Shown piece after piece: positions 24,000 through 34,374 of a stretch of 64,000 bases of DNA (positions within the stretch are counted from its first letter, which is position 1; each line of letters begins with the position of its first letter). The DNA lies in contig JAIVFJ010000210.1 of assembly GCA_025765615.1 (NCBI GenBank), forward strand, positions 1-64,000. The letters are read 5' to 3'. The notes below the pieces were generated by a model, which worked only from the letters and a program-made list of their open reading frames with translations, did not search any database and had not been told where the DNA came from. The position numbers and the translations under genes are program-made. The DNA comes from Zopfochytrium polystomum. Lineage: Eukaryota > Chytridiomycota > Chytridiomycetes > Chytridiales > Chytridiaceae.

Positions 24000-25528
24000 C
24001 CTCACCACTAGCTGCGACTTTGGGTGGTTTCCCAAGAGACAGATCTCTCTGGGCCGCCCCCCCTTTTCCCCTCTCCATCCAGGCTACTCCACAGGAGAGT
24101 TGAAGAACCTGGCATCGCGTATGTACTCCGTAGATTGTAAGCGTCAAAGACCTTGTTGCTAATGCCCGATGTGATTTGAAAGAAAGATCTTGGCGGATCG
24201 CTTGCTCCTCCGCCACCACATGGGGCATGTTCCGATTCCGAGAATAACAAAAGGAGAAACGAGGGAGACCCACTCCCCAAGGAGTGGTTTCCTTCTTAAT
24301 CAGGACGTTCGGGATAAACGTGTATCGGAACCCCTACGCGGATGACGGCGAAGATTCTCCCCCTCAGCTTAGTTTCCCTTGTCTCACAACTTTCTTAAAA
24401 AGGCTACGAGGGCGCCATGGCAGTGGGTTGCGGGTTCACTAATGGCCACTAATTGTCAATAAGAAAACCATCCTGTTGCCGCCGCCAGCCCGCCGCAGAC
24501 GGCCGTCCACCATGAAAGATGGAAGTACCAGTGAGGTGGACGTTGACGCTGAGGTATCTTTTGTAGTTTGATCTTCGATGCAGTCAATTTGGTAATCTAC
24601 GTCAAGCTTCCTGTTCACCTTTCCCACCTGTGCAGGGGGCACCGTCAAAATTTTCGGTCGCGACATAGCACTCACACTATCTTCGCATCGTGAAAGGTGT
24701 CTCTCCGCGACGAATACACGTTCCACACAGACCGCAACGAACGGCCAGGACAGCTACTCTATTTATCTTTTTCGCACACGAGCAAAGTGTATGGAGCCCC
24801 CAACCCCAACACACCCACTCGCGGATCGGTATATGCGCACTGCTGGAGGGGGCCACGGTTTTCTAGTCTCTGCAACTTCGCTGGCCGGAGAGATGACGCT
24901 CTGGAGTGGATTAGAGAGAACCGTTTATTGGAAGATTGGCTCTGCGTCAAGCCCGAAGACGAGGGGGCATTACACCGTATGTGTTGGAGACCAACGTGGG
25001 CCTTCGCGGTTAATCGCGTTCATCCGTAAACTCTCCCGCTTAACCAAGTTAACTGTCACGATCTCGCAAATCAAGTACGACCAGGCGTTCCTCGTCCTCA
25101 CTGCATTTGGTAGCGGGTCGCAAACCCAAAAGTCGGAAATCTGCTCACCCTCCCGAACGAATGCAGAGGACGCAGATCGCTCCGCAATGGCAATTCTCAC
25201 AGAATCGCATGTGTCCAGGTGGTACCACCAGCACCTACGAACAGCTGGTAACTCCGTTGACGGAACAAAAAGTGAGTTATCCTGTTGCGGTTTCATTCAA
25301 TTCGGCTCTGCGAGACTTTGCGGTGACCCGCGAAACCGAATGCAACGGTGAAGCATTTGGCATTGCACTATGTTCTGCGATTGCGATAGAAAGGAGAGGA
25401 AGAGTTTTTCGGGTCGTTTCAAGGAGGAAGGTTGTTATAGGGGAAGGTTCTTCGATTGGCAAAATGCAATGTCATAATGTCAACGACCCTCGACTGACGT
25501 TTACCCAACTCGTAATTACACAGCGGGG
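24000..25528. other. Gene-poor or unresolved stretch
   Basis: Plus-strand coding-like pieces exist at 24790-25000 (VYGAPNPNTPTRGSVYAHCW), 25030-25120 and 25208-25280 (GTTSTYEQLVTPLTEQK, ending at donor AAA|GTGAGT). They do not join into a recognisable gene. A third copy of a GATGA-CGAAGATTCTCCC motif lies at 24336-24362. Confidence 0.3.
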
Positions 25529-26778
25529 TCACACGTTTCTGAGCGAGCGGTCCACCTTCTCACCCAATCCCGCCCTTTTCAGATTCTCCGGGTGTAAGCA
25601 CCAGAGGTTGTATATCGTATCCTTCAACACAACCTCGCTCGCCGCATCGGGAATCTCCCACCTCTTTCCATACCAACCCTCCTCGCTGCACGACAGCCCG
25701 TACCGCTTCAGCAGCACGACCATCTCCCTGGATTTCGGGTTGTCGCCGCCCATGACCTCGGTCAGCACGTAGTGCACTTTGCGCGTCGTGAACAGCCGCG
25801 CGGCACCGCGGAGCACGTCCAGCTCGAACCCTTCGACGTCCATCTTGAGTACCCACACGTCCTCGTCCACGAAGCTGTCGAGGGGGGCGATGGGGAGCCA
25901 CTGCCGCAGTGGGTAAAGCCCGGGCGGACGCGGGTCTGCCTTGTACTGCGCGATGGTTGTGGGGTCGCACGTCACGACGCCGTCGCCGAGGTTGGCGTCC
26001 GAGGACGTGAGGGCGCACGTGGAGAGTTGAGATCCGAGGCCCTGTGTGTGTGTGGTGGATGAAGCGTTTTGCATCTCACTCCCTCCCGCACTGAAACACT
26101 CACGCTGCGTATAAACGTCGATTTCTCCACCAGCTTCGGGTGCCTGCACAGCGTCGACATGAAATGATTCGCGTTCATCGTCAACGCGTCGATCGACACC
26201 ACTCTGTACCCGTACGCCAGCACCGCGACAGAGTGCATCCCGAGGTTGGACCCGACGTCCAGAAACAGCGGGTCGGTGATGCCGACGGACTCGGCCTCCG
26301 CCAGCGCGGCGACGAACCCGCGCGACAGGTCGCCCTCCCAGATCCCGTAGCGCACGATCGCTTCGGACACGGCGTCGCCGGAGCCGCCGAGTACGTACAT
26401 GCCGACGTCGGAGACGATCGGGGTCCGGGTGATGTCCGGGTGCATGCCGGAGAGGCGGACTGCGGTGTAGTTAAGGACGGCGGAGGAGGAGGAGGAGACT
26501 GGGAGCGGGTAGAACTGGGAGCAGAAGACGGACTGGAAGAAGCGCGCTTGCGCCTGGCGCTCGGCGGGCGAGGCGGCGGGCGGGAGGGCGTACTCTTTGA
26601 CTGGGATTTCGCCGAGGGGGCCTGGGCGAGTGGCGTGGTGGTGGCGGTCGGCAGCTGTGCTGCTGCTGGTGCTACCGCCCCAGGTGATCAGGGAGTAGAC
26701 GAGGGTGGACAGGGAGACGAAGCCGACTATGGCGAGGGCGGCGAAGGCCGCGAGGGTGCCGGATGACGAGGACCGCAT
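25529..26778 (-). CDS. FkbM-family methyltransferase, membrane-anchored
   Basis: Two exons, 26778-26104 and 26041-25529, phase 0, 395 aa. An N-terminal anchor (LAAFAALAIVGFVSLSTLVY, residues about 9-31) suggests a type II secretory-pathway protein, followed by a Ser-rich linker. The SAM-binding motif is PLFLDVGSNLGMHSVAVLAY, with the acidic residue after strand 2 in YRVVSIDA. The FkbM signature VWVLKMDVEGFELDVLRGAA is intact. The 62-bp intron ends in a CA run. FkbM enzymes methylate sugars or other small hydroxyl acceptors; the substrate here cannot be read from sequence. Possible role in glycan modification in the Golgi is inference. Confidence 0.85.
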
Positions 26779-27619
26779 ACGTGTGTGTTGGGGTGGGTGG
26801 GTGGTAGGGAAGCGGGTGTGGTGTTGGGTGGTGGTTGGTAATGGGTGCGGGCGATCGATGCAGGCGGCTGTTTTTTCCTCGTTTTCCTTTTTGAGACAGT
26901 CGGGGGTGTCTGCCGACCCAGAAAAATCTGCTTGTCTTTCTTCGATTGACATTCTTGTCCGCTTTCCATCCCGCTGGTTGAAGCAGTTCTTACGACCGAC
27001 ATACTCAATAACCCCCTTGGTGCCCACGACTGCCTTGGATTGAGCAACGCCGAGTAACAGTAGCCAAGTAGCCGAAAGTCCCGCCCCTGGATGACACGAA
27101 AAAACCGTGCAGCAGGAGACCTCTTTTCCAAACAGTACCTGAGAGAATCTCAAAGGTACCCGTCGGCGAAAGGGGAAACGGCACTGGCTCAGGAGTCACC
27201 AGCGCCAAATAATCTTTTATCGGCGGACTGCGCCAGGTGTTCAATCAAGTTTTCTGCAGTCGAACGTGCCCAAATTTGTGTTGCCACTCGCCCCCCCTTC
27301 ACATCAAGCAATCACTCCAAATCGTGGCTTGGGGTGGGATGGAGGGACCGGCTGCTCTGCAGTTAATGCCACCCATGCCATCCGCCACCACTCCGCAAAA
27401 AAATTCATTGGCATCATCACTGACGCATCGACAACCAAACACACTGGCGTTGGCTTTATCTTTACATCTTCCTTTTACTGACACATCACTGACACCAGCC
27501 AACACGCCACACGAGAACTTGCCATAACTCTCTCTTTACCATCGCCGCCTTTTTCCATGTTCCATTTACTGGCCTGCTTCGAGACATTCCCCTGAAACTG
27601 TACCCCTCCAGGAGTACGT

Positions 27620-28620
27620 AACTAACCTTCGGCCTATCAGTCTCTGCGAACTCGCTGCCAAAGTGGTTCAGGGTGTCTGCCTCCGTCGCTTATCTCATAT
27701 CCTCTCCTCTTTTCCTGAGATTCTTAAAGGCCGTAACTTCTCTGCCCTCCCTGGTTCTTCCTCCAATGTCCCCATCCACCTGGTCTGCTCCGCTCTTGAT
27801 TACTGTCATGAAACCTCCTCTCCCTCTTCTTACTCCTCAATGACATCAAGAAGGCCTTTGACAGTGCACCTGTTGCCGGCCTTGTTTCTGCCTGGTACCG
27901 CATCCACCTACCTGAGTCTTACGTCCGAATGCGTGCCAACACCCAAGCTTGCTGTCATCCCTTCAAAAACCTAGTTGGTCTTTGTTCTGCTTTTCCTTCA
28001 TCCATTATCCACCACCATCTCTTACACAATGTCCCTGATCTTTACACAGAATATTGTTCAGATATGTTTGTTGATTTGCACCACTGCTTTGTTGATTTGC
28101 ACCACTGCCTCGACGATCCCTCCTTGATTGGTTCCATTACTCACATCTTGTACCAACGCCTTCAGTTGAAATTCTGTCGAGCCACCCCTCTTTTTACACA
28201 CCCCTTTCCTCTACCCTCTACCCCCAAAAACTTCACTGCATCTCTCATCCCCCTCCTATTTGCGAACCAGTTCTCTATCACCTCCTCCGACCCCCCCACT
28301 TTTTGTGTTCACGCTCACCCTGTCTCCGCTGTCCCCTGGCATGTCCGCCTCAAACTTCTCCCTGATCTCCAACGCACTCAAACCTTTTTCGAACAACTTC
28401 ACTAACCCTCGCACTACGTGGCTGAAGCAAGACCAAGAAGTCGCACTGCAACCTTTATCACTCCCTCCGCCCCCATTTTGACACCCTCCCTACCTTTCGA
28501 TCTCGTCATTTCTACAACATTCCTCCTCGACGGTGTCTCTCCAATCCCTTTAACTGGTCTACATGAGGACTGTCTGCGTTCTGCGATAGATCACCAGACC
28601 CTGGTACTAGTACCCCCGAC
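27620..28620 (+). mobile_element. Non-LTR (LINE-type) reverse transcriptase relic
   Basis: RT blocks survive in shifting plus-strand frames: NLRPISLCELAAKVV (from about 27624), a downstream LxxRL helix, and DIKKAFDSAPVAGLVSAWYR (from about 27842). These correspond to the palm start and the first catalytic Asp of LINE RTs. The FADD/YxDD box is not visible and stops are frequent, so the element is dead. Composition is pyrimidine-rich and unlike the neighbouring genes. No target duplication or poly(A) tail was found. Confidence 0.6.
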
Positions 28621-28739
28621 TGGTTTCCTGCTCATTGAGCAAAGTATGGAGGACCCTCCTCGGCCATTTTTGTTTTGCGCTTTGTTGTCAGTCAAGGGGG
28701 CAAGGAAGTCGAGTAAAGAAGATAACTTGAACATTCGCT

Positions 28740-31055
28740 AGATCCGTCCTTTACACAGGAAGACTGCTTCACCGATCCAGCTATCGCATGGTGAAGATAC
28801 TTGGCAATACCTTTTCCCTGATTGAAGCTGATCTGTTGGCGACGGACCTGGAATGGCGTATGTGCCTCTTCGATTGAAACGATGCTAGAGCATCTTGATA
28901 ATGCCATTCGGCTCCACCATCGTGCTGTGATTTGTTCCTGTGATAAAAACCGCTGTTTCCCTCTTCTCTCTCTTTATTCTGCAGTTGTGTTGCACCCTCA
29001 GGGGTGCCCTTGCGTTTCCCCTCGCACCGCCCCACAGCCATGCGAGGAATTGGTGCTCCCACACCAATCCTTCAGAGGTCATTTTTTGTGTTTGAAACCC
29101 CTGTTAGACAGATCAGTAGGGATACTTTGTGGACTAGGCAAGTAGTAGGGTTGAAACACCCCAAGACAACAGCCCAATAAAGTTAGTTTTAGACTACTAT
29201 TTGCTTTCCCTCACTCTAGGGCCAAGATCCCAGGGTCAAAGCAGTGAGTATAGTCTCACAAAGGTCTGTCCAGAGGTCTGTGCGCCGTGACCAGTCTTCT
29301 CACAGAATAAAGATGATTTGAAATCATCAGAAGCATTTCAAATAAACCAGTGTGCGTCCGGAAGCCTGGACAGAGGTCTCTGCACAGCCAACAAAGGGTT
29401 TTTGCACACTCAGACAATAGTCAGCTGACCTGGAGCAGCTGTGAGCTGCCCGAGTTCTAGATTTCTCTGAACCATTGAGTGTGATTCTAATCGCATTGTC
29501 CTCACTGGCAAAGCCTAGGAAAGCAAAGCTAGAATCACTGCTGTCTTCACCTAAATCTTGACTTAGTGTAAGTCGCATCAGCTGTGGCAACAAGGTCGCC
29601 ATCAACATAGGAAGTTGGCTTCTCAGGCTCAAATCTCAACAGAAGCAAATGCAGTTTCCTGTCTGGCGACCACTAGACACTTTTGATTTGCCTTTTCACT
29701 TGTCAGTATTGGTTTTGAGGCTCTTTTTTCACTTTCAGCCCAGGGTAAGGAGATATAGAGAGCAAAGTCTCACAGGTTGCATCTGAGTTTTCCATCAATG
29801 GAGGAGCTGGCAGGATTTCCCAAACTAGTTGATGTGCAATAAAGAATTTTGGAATCCATTTCAGACCAGAATCCCAACAAGAGAGTTCTGTCGTGCCAAA
29901 ACAAAACCCCCAGTGACACAATGGTCTTTTGGGGGGTCTGAGAATCAAACTGTTGCTGGTGAATCTGTTTTGAGAGGTCCCAGCAAAGAAAACCACCTAG
30001 AAGATCATATTACTAGAAGCATCAGAGACATAGACCTACCTTCCACAGCCACCTTGCTCAGCACAACGGGTTTTAAGATGTGAAACTGGATTTTCTGATT
30101 AAGTTGGGCCCGATGGGTGGAACGGCTGCAGGTGTTGTCAGTCCAGAAGGCTCTTCCATGGCCATTCTCCTGGGGTAACTGCCAACAAGAACAGCCCAGA
30201 ATGACAACTCACCCAGATATGGAATTTCCAAAGCTAACCCCTTCCTTAGGGCCCCATAAAAACAAAATAATCATGGTGTGGTTTGACCAGATGCGGCTGG
30301 TTTCTGGAGACATCATTGCTGCAACCAAAATATAGGGACTGAGGAGTTTGCGATGACGACCGAGCGTGTTTACGCGGGAGAACACGCCGAAATTGCAGGA
30401 CAGTGGTAACGCGCGACATCGATTCCTTGGCGTGGAGATGGAGGATGGGGGATGCGGGGGGCGGCGGCGGGAAGACGACTGCAAGTGCCCTGGTGTTTTG
30501 GCCAGTTTGGGGAGCTTCAAAAGTCAAAGAGCGCTAAAATGATCATTGACAGGTACATTTTTTATGAGGCAGCTTTCTTTTTTTAACTCTGGGTGATCCT
30601 TTTAGGTGTTTGGTCCCGCACTGAAGAGAAAGATATTAGGAAAAAGCTGATACCCGGTAGAGAGGGAGTAAAGAACGGCGAGTCTTTGCTGGCTGACAAA
30701 AGAGGGGATGTGCAGACCAGAAGTCACGACGCGATCCCCAGGGGTACGCGAAATTCAAACTTCCAGATAGAAAAAGAAGTTCCTAGCAAACTGGTGCGGC
30801 ATGAAAAGGAGAGAGACGGTGGGGAGGCAGAGCTAGGGTTTCGAGGCTGCACCGCATCACCTCCTGAGATGAACTAAATCAGGAGGGATTGGTGGGCGAC
30901 AGGAATTAAGGTGAATGATATCGAAAAAAGAAAGGGAGGAAGAGGGAGTGAGAAAAGGAGAAGAATGGAATGAGATCAGTAGCGCTGAAGTAAGAAATGG
31001 ATTAACAAAATAATCTAACAAAAGAAAACTGGGAGCGAGAGACTACTCCATCCGT
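28740..31055. other. AT-richer region, probable old repeat relics
   Basis: About 2.3 kb with lower GC than the flanking genes and many stops in all frames. The piece from about 29100 to 29600 has AATAAA signals and looks like untranslated or LTR-like sequence, but no partner copy is in the window. The last 700 bp is presumed 3' flank of the band 7 gene. Confidence 0.35.
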
Positions 31056-32895
31056 TCACTTGCGAGTAGCTGCAGAAGACTGGCCGATGGTCGACTGCGC
31101 AAGAGCCCAGCCCGCACCAGTCTCAAACCCGTTGACGACGCCAGCCTGGCTGGCGCCGGAGCCGCCCTCAAAGTAGATCGTGCTCTTTGGCAGAACCTTC
31201 CTCTTTTCGACCTCGAACTGCGATAGCTGCATCCGCTGCGCGTGGCCCTCCGGCACCTCGCCGTACGCCTTGCTGAGCAGCTGTACCTCGTTCGCCTTTG
31301 CCTCGGCCAGCGCCAAAATGTTTTTGGCCTCCTGCGTGGTCCGCAAGGCCGACGACTCGGCCTCGGCCTCTGCTTGCTTCAGCACCTCGTAGTACTGCGC
31401 GTCCGATTTCTTGGTCGCGACGTAGTAGTCCGCGTCCGCGACGGTCTTGCGCTGCTCGGCCTCGACTTGCGCCGTCGCGAGCTTACCGCGCTGCGTCTCG
31501 GTCATGATGTGGTTCTGCAGACCGATCTGCGTCGCCTGCATCTGGTTGCGGAGCACTTGCTCCGACTGCAGTTCCAGGTCGCGGCCGAGGGCACCCTCGA
31601 GCTCACGGTCGAGCACGTCGAAGCTGTGGACGATGATGCCGTAGGTGACTGCTTGCTCGCGGAGGTCGCGAAGGCACTCGGTCTTGAAGGACTCGAGCCA
31701 CGTCTCCAAATGATGGTCAGGGACGTCACCGCCGATGGACTTGGCGCGCATGAATTGCTGGTACGAGAGGCGCGAAACGACAGAGTTCACCGCAGATTGC
31801 GCAGGGTTGGACAGGGCTTGAAGAGGACCGTCGTAGTGAGCGGTGAGGAGGAGAGGGTCCTTGATCTGGTATCGCAAGTTGACCCGGAGAATGACGGGCA
31901 CACCTTCAACGGTGTAGGCGGGCTGAGTCTTGAACGTTGTTTGCCGCTCGCCAAGGGTCAAGAATCCTCGGAAGGAGGTGTTTGGGTTGGTGATGACATG
32001 CTGACCTGCCTTGAGCACCATAAGCTCGTTCCCGCGCTGCAAAATGAGCGTGTTGTTCGCCGGGACGAGGAAGAACGTTGCCAGAGTGACTTGGGTTGGG
32101 CCCGCGTCGCTTTTGATGGTAATGGTGACATCGCGCTTCCAACCAAGGATGCGGCCACTCTTCTTGTCTTTGTCTTCGTAGTGGGCATGTTTGTCGCCAA
32201 GGTTGAGGGTGTCCACGATGGCAACGACGCGGAAACGACCTTGAGCACCGAACGCTGCGAAGCCACTGTTGCGGACGATAAAGACGCGATTTGACGGGTC
32301 AAGAACGACGGCAGCCTCAGATTGACCGACCATGACGGTGGTAAGACCAAGGCAGTCGATGGGCGTAGTAAGCTCGTAAGTTCCCTTCCACGTGTGCCGG
32401 AAAGAAAAGTTCCACTAGCGAAGTCCCAAAGTTAGTCATCAGAGGTCGGATGGTTTTGAAGGTCAACAACGCTCACGTAATTGCCGTTCCGCGTCGCAAT
32501 CACAGGGCGACCGTTCCGATCCCACACGCCGATCTGCCGTTATCACGTTAGAACTTGGGCGGCAGAGATGCGACAACGGAAAAAGGTGAACTTACGAAGC
32601 CAGCGGGGACGGTTATTCCGCCAAAGGGACGCTGTCGTTTCTTTGCGATGAGGCGATGGTCTTTCTTTGCAATCATGCGGGTGTTGAGCTCTTCGAGGGC
32701 GGCGGCGGCGAGCGAGGTTGTGACTTCGACAAATTACTGGTGGCGCAGGACGGCGGGGGGGATGGTCCAATCGTCGGTGCCGTCGTAGTGCGGGGCGGGC
32801 GCGACGGCGGCGAGGGCCGACTTTGTGGTGAGGGCCGACGTGACACCGACGACGGGCTCGATGGGGTTAGCGACCGAGGCCTTGCCGTTCGACAT
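31056..32895 (-). CDS. Band 7 / SPFH domain protein with an in-frame TAA near the 5' end
   Basis: Exons 32895-32596 (or from the ATG at 32676), 32533-32477 and 32414-31056, phase 0 at both introns. If translation starts at 32676 the product is 498 aa; from 32895 the frame would be 571 residues but is cut by TAA at 32736-32734 (codon 54). A conserved opening GGITVPAGFIGVWDRNGRPV is followed by an SPFH fold (AYTVEGVPVILRVNLRYQIK, AVNSVVSRLSYQQFM). A coiled-coil tail rich in Ala/Glu/Gln follows (AQVEAEQRKTVADADYY, AKANEVQLLSKAYGEVPEGH). SPFH proteins scaffold membrane microdomains. No transmembrane segment was seen. Confidence 0.8.
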
Positions 32896-33073
32896 GATTC
32901 TCAGGGGGTTGTTCGTGTGTGAGAGAGGTGGGGGGGTGTTGCTGCCGATGAAGGAGCGGGGACGGTTGGTGTGGGCAGCCTTTTATAGTTTGTTATCTGT
33001 TGTTGGTTTCTTATTTTACTTTTGGTTTGATTGTTGGTTGGTCGTTGTGCCTGCTGTTGCCGCTGTGTGTGTA

Positions 33074-33105
33074 GTGGTGGTGGTGGTGGTGGTGGTGGTG
33101 GTGGT
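33074..33105. repeat. (GGT)n microsatellite
   Basis: About eleven GGT units upstream of the band 7 gene. Confidence 0.95.
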
Positions 33106-33359
33106 TGTGTCTCGCCGCCAGACTGCCTAGAGTGTCTGTCTCGCCCCATTGAACCTATAAGTTTCTCGAACGGAGACTACTGGGCGCAAACCTGCCGAAG
33201 CCCTGCCTGGGCGCAGAAGACAACAAAAAATAACAACAATAAACAAACAATCAAAGAAACAGAAAAAGAAGAAAAGCAAATGTCATGTGGTGAAGCTGAC
33301 GTGAGCGCACCGCTTTGCACGCAGCATGCGAGTGGGAAAGGACACTTCGCATAGTAGCT

Positions 33360-33797
33360 TCATGCCAGTTCGCTGCCCAGGGCTTTGCGAGGGTGGAACG
33401 CTGGAGCTGGTGAAACAGAAAAGCCAAAGCAGCATCAGTATCCGAATATTCTCTCCCTCTTTTTATTCTTTCAAAGCCGTTGAGTGCAGAAAGACAACGG
33501 CTTGTGACTTGACGGCTGCAAAAGCTGACAAAAGCGAACCCTCTGCAAACATCAGTTGCGCGGTCACTCCCAACGAACTGCGAGGATGGGGAAATTTAGC
33601 AGGAAAGGGAACATAGAATATGTGCTCACCACGCGAGCTGTTGGACCAAATCCGCCGATGAGGTTCTTGATATCCGGCTCCGTTGCTTCCACTGAAAGGT
33701 TCGTGATACGCAGGGTATAGTAGTCATCGCTGCGTGATCCCCCTGTATCATCTACTCCAGACAAACAAGACCCTCTGGCATCCAGTGGAATATACAA
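33360..33797 (-). pseudogene. eIF3g-type RRM, 3' part of a gene
   Basis: Two minus-strand exons join in phase 0: one ending at 33630 (donor GTGAGC) and one from 33577. Together they give a full RRM: YYTLRITNLSVEATEPDIKN (RNP2), then RVFVGSDRATDVCRGFAFVS (RNP1). A preceding YIPLDARG segment matches the linker before the RRM of eIF3 subunit g, an RNA-binding translation initiation factor. The expected upstream zinc-knuckle region is not found; 220 bp further on the retrotransposon block starts. The gene is therefore truncated or its first exons lie elsewhere. The C-terminal end after LNGFE is uncertain. Confidence 0.55.
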
Positions 33798-34021
33798 GTT
33801 TGACGAAAGTCCTTGCCAAACATTGCGGTTGCTTCATCAAGAGAGTAGTAAACGGAAAATACACCTACCAGCATCTTTCGTGCCCGCAGCGCCCAACGGC
33901 TGATGAGAGCCCTTGAAAGGAATAAGTACAAGCTGGATTGCATTGCCTTTGTCTTGCACAAGGTTCGAGGGGTTAGGGTTGGCATCACAGAGGGATCAAT
34001 TTGCATGGATCAATTCGCATG

Positions 34022-34374
34022 TGTCAGGAACAGGGCAGGACAGGACAAGGCAGACAAGGAACTGAGAGGAGTGATGATTGTATTGGAAACAATAATTCAC
34101 TTGAGGGATGGGACAGGTTCCCCATCCCCCTTTTATACCTTTTGAGAGTGTTCCTTGTCAAGACTCCAAGAAAGTTCCAGAAAGAGCAATTAGTAATGCA
34201 ATGATACCAATGATACCAATGACAACAAGACAAGTCAGGAAAGCAAAGAAGGTTCCAGAAGGTTCCACAAGGTTCCATGAAGGAATGTTCTAGAAGGTTC
34301 CAGAAGGTTCCAGAAGGTTCCATGAAGGAATGTTCTGGAAGGTTCCAGAGGTTTCCAGAGGGTGATTCATAACA
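34022..34374 (-). repeat. LTR A (3' LTR of the outer element), 353 bp
   Basis: Bounded by TGTTATGAATC and CCTGACA on the minus strand. Contains TATAAAA (34137-34131) and an 8-unit heat-shock-type array at 34283-34320. Confidence 0.93.

Noticed and set aside
29103..29650. LTR-like sequence (TG start, AATAAA, TGGCGACC as a possible primer site)
   Set aside because: No second LTR, no internal coding region and no target duplication in the window.
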